Part shown: positions 60,818-62,722 of the stretch, in pieces
Layout of the letters: each line of letters begins with the position of its first letter
Position numbering within the stretch: the stretch's first letter is position 1
Origin: Desulfobacterales bacterium
GTDB lineage: Bacteria > Desulfobacterota > Desulfobacteria > Desulfobacterales > JALSRD01
Reading direction: 5' to 3'
Length of the DNA stretch: 62,722 nucleotides
Assembly (NCBI GenBank): GCA_026984935.1
Contig: JALSRD010000038.1
Location: forward strand, 1 to 62,722
The notes under the pieces: model-generated
The model's input: only the letters and a program-made list of their open reading frames with translations
Told to the model about the DNA's origin: nothing
Databases searched by the model: none
Program-made: the position numbers and the translations under genes

Positions 60818-62557
60818 CTATCCCTTCAACCCTGTATCTGCAAAACTGCGCGAATATTTCACGACATTAACTCCGCTCTTTCGGGCATCCCACTTTTTTT
60901 TAAGTATATAGCCCAAGCTTGCAATTCGGAACTTATCCACATCTGCAAGCGTCCTGTTGACAACATATATTTCATCAAAATCCAATCGCTTGGGGAAAGA
61001 GGGCTCCAACACAATTTCAACGGCCGGTCTACGAGGGTATATTCGGAAGTAGTTGCGCTCGACACTGCTTATAGAATGCACAATTTCACCGTTTTTTCTT
61101 ATATTTACATCGTACACCAAATTTGTGTAACGCAGAAAAGGCAGCGCGCCTTCAAAAAATCTCCATTTCGTCTTTTCGGCAATAATGAGTACTTTTTGAG
61201 GTCGATGCATCGAGTCGGCGCGTGATGCGATATCTTGCGAGATTATAGGAACTGATTTACGGTATCCATAATTTTGCTGGTAGAAATGAGATATATTCAG
61301 ACGCTGACTGTTAAAATTTTTCAACATAAAAAAACTTGTACCAATTATCCAAATAATTGCCGCAGCTCGCAGCCCCTGATAAGATAAAAGACGGTAAACA
61401 AATGCTTGCAGCAGAATAATGCTGCAGGCTGCAAAAAAAACCACGGGTAAATAGTATTTGATAAGGCTTACGTCCCATGGCAAATTGATTAATAAAAATC
61501 CAGCGAAGAGCCCGCTGGCTGTAAGCAACAAAAATGAAATATTTTTTAAATTTTTTAAGCTGTTTAAGGAAACTTTTTTGGCCACCGTCCTTAAACAAAA
61601 AATTGCAAACACCCCCCCAACAATTAACATTGGAAGAAGGGGCACATCTTTTGTTAATACATTTGCCGTAAAATCAATTTTATCCCTTATGTTGGGGCCT
61701 ATCAGATAATTTTTTGTCACATAAGCCCCTGATCGATAAAACCACACAGCACTCAAAAGAAAAACCGTGTAAAGGATGTGTAATCCAATATGGCGCAAAC
61801 AAAATCTTTTAAATCCTATCGTTCGATCAGGCTTTTGAAGTAACGCTACCCCCAACACAATGCCAATAACCGGCAATGCAACCACCGTCGTCTCTTTCAC
61901 ACCGTATGCCAACGCTAAAAATATCGATGCGAATATTTCCTGGCCTTTGTTAGGTACTTTTTGTGAAAAGATGTTTCTGATAGAAAAAAGATAGCACGCT
62001 AAAAATAAAAGCTGCGGAATTTCCTGGCTGTCACAATAGTAAATCAATAAATTTTCGCATATGGAAAATGAAAGGGAAAAGTATAAAGGAAGCAACAAAG
62101 CCATCAACAGGCTACCGCTTACCAGCCAGATCATCCACGATATCAATCCTGCAGCTATCGCAAGATTTGCGACCAGAAAGAGGCTGTGTGTTTGTAAATC
62201 ACCGTTTATTCTGTATGAAAGCGGAACATCTGCATTGGGTCGAAAAAAATCACCATTTCGAATCAGTGTTAAAATGAAAGGTGTATTGTAGTATAACCAA
62301 TCGGTCGGTCGAATACGCCCCCAATGTCGCGCATCGCCTTCCAGGGTACCGATGTACGCTGAAAACCCTTCATGCCATATCGAATGCACCACTTCTGTAA
62401 TGTTTCCCTCAGAGATGCGCGTATATCGCAAGTCAGGGGAAAAACTCTGATGGTGCATCAAAGCCAAAAATGCAAAGCTCCAGCAGATGAAAAATAAGCC
62501 AGCTGCTGTTGTTATCGCCCGTCTATGCATATTGGAGTTTGCATGTCTGCGGATCAC
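60818..62557 (-). CDS. polytopic membrane protein, probable GT-C, AT-rich
   Basis: A protein of about 579 residues with about 11 helices and a C-terminal soluble part (about 450-570, KVLIIAEKTKWRFFEGALPF). After the first helix a loop has SIWHEGFSAYIGTLEGDARHWGRIRPTDW with several acidic residues in the GT-C position. No family named. The start is uncertain: ATG 62614 has no ribosome site, GTG 62557 has AGG 7 bases upstream and is used, ATG 62530 is also possible. Lines counted by eye are near 35-40% GC, far below the rest of the locus, so it may be a recent arrival. Confidence 0.7.
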   Translation of the reverse strand: MIRRHANSNMHRRAITTAAGLFFICWSFAFLALMHHQSFSPDLRYTRISEGNITEVVHSIWHEGFSAYIGTLEGDARHWGRIRPTDWLYYNTPFILTLIRNGDFFRPNADVPLSYRINGDLQTHSLFLVANLAIAAGLISWMIWLVSGSLLMALLLPLYFSLSFSICENLLIYYCDSQEIPQLLFLACYLFSIRNIFSQKVPNKGQEIFASIFLALAYGVKETTVVALPVIGIVLGVALLQKPDRTIGFKRFCLRHIGLHILYTVFLLSAVWFYRSGAYVTKNYLIGPNIRDKIDFTANVLTKDVPLLPMLIVGGVFAIFCLRTVAKKVSLNSLKNLKNISFLLLTASGLFAGFLLINLPWDVSLIKYYLPVVFFAACSIILLQAFVYRLLSYQGLRAAAIIWIIGTSFFMLKNFNSQRLNISHFYQQNYGYRKSVPIISQDIASRADSMHRPQKVLIIAEKTKWRFFEGALPFLRYTNLVYDVNIRKNGEIVHSISSVERNYFRIYPRRPAVEIVLEPSFPKRLDFDEIYVVNRTLADVDKFRIASLGYILKKKWDARKSGVNVVKYSRSFADTGLKG

Positions 62558-62722
62558 TGTATTACCTGAATTTTGCAAGCGTCGCGTTTGCCGCATATAC
62601 AAGGCGCAGGGCATGCAGCTGTGGTAGACAGACGCAAATGCCCTGCATCACAGTAGAGGCGGTAAAATCGGCGCTCCCGCAGGGCAGACAATTTTGAAGT
62701 CAAAATGGAAGGTTTCCGAACA
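62558..62722. other. upstream end region, no gene recognised
   Basis: The last 165 bases lie before the first minus-strand gene at this end. I see no convincing promoter, terminator or RNA gene. An in-frame ATG at 62614 leaves open a longer N-terminus for that gene. Confidence 0.3.

Noticed and set aside
1-62722. tRNA, rRNA, CRISPR, transposase or phage genes.
   Set aside because: None of the expected sequences or repeats was seen on either strand.

Overview
The window is one long glycan-assembly locus. I count 46 protein genes: 45 read on the minus strand, and one glycosyltransferase (54483-55196) reads on the plus strand. I found no tRNA, rRNA, CRISPR array, insertion sequence or phage gene, and no stretch above 300 bases without a gene. 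Many neighbours overlap by 4 bases (stop and start sharing ATGA) or sit within 35 bases, so the minus strand is probably read as a few long operons running from high to low coordinates. Lines I counted by eye are roughly 55-70% GC in the main cluster, about 48% near 58-60 kb and 35-40% near 61-62 kb. A CFI-box C-terminus on the SGNH protein and the overall gene content suggest a Gram-negative deltaproteobacterium-type organism (Desulfobacterota). That placement is inference.

Layout by coordinate: (1) 1-13989 is an ABC-transporter-dependent polysaccharide block: Wzm and Wzt with a sugar-binding tail, a coiled-coil methyltransferase, six GT4 genes (two are fused double GT4s, one is cut by the window edge), a MurJ/MVF-type flippase and a second methyltransferase. 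Its gene set recalls the E. coli O8/O9a mannan loci. (2) 14054-22599 holds Gmd, an O-antigen ligase/polymerase with a beta-rich tail, an initiating polyprenyl-phosphate sugar-phosphate transferase, one GT4 and three GT2 enzymes. (3) 22795-26292 holds a GT-C-like membrane protein, an anchored beta-propeller and a small membrane metal-hydrolase. (4) 26425-43556 holds AsnB, two paralogous ~750-residue membrane proteins, an LPG-synthase-type flippase, a hexapeptide acyltransferase, a methyltransferase, a GT4, an SDR, a GlpD-like flavoenzyme, an anchored SGNH esterase, a secreted repeat protein and a UbiA-type transferase. (5) 43592-54448 holds a membrane spermidine-synthase-like protein that lacks the usual catalytic Asp region, a secreted glycosidase-like protein, another GT-C, a HAD-UbiA fusion and two GT2 genes. 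(6) 54483-62557 holds two polyprenyl-phosphate GT2 genes, three more polytopic GT-C-like proteins and an anchored PA14 protein in lower-GC DNA.

Working model (inference): cytoplasmic GT4/GT2 enzymes build a GDP-mannose-derived chain that Wzm/Wzt exports after capping. In parallel, polyprenyl-phosphate sugars are made by three DPM-like GT2 enzymes and two phosphoribosyltransferase-type UbiA enzymes. Those lipid donors feed about seven GT-C enzymes on the periplasmic face, and many of these carry an extra beta-sandwich that may grip the growing glycan. The two UbiA enzymes plus the GT-C set resemble, in logic, the mycobacterial arabinan pathway, although no DprE1-type enzyme is in the window. 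I regard this combination and the recurring beta modules as the most interesting part of the region.
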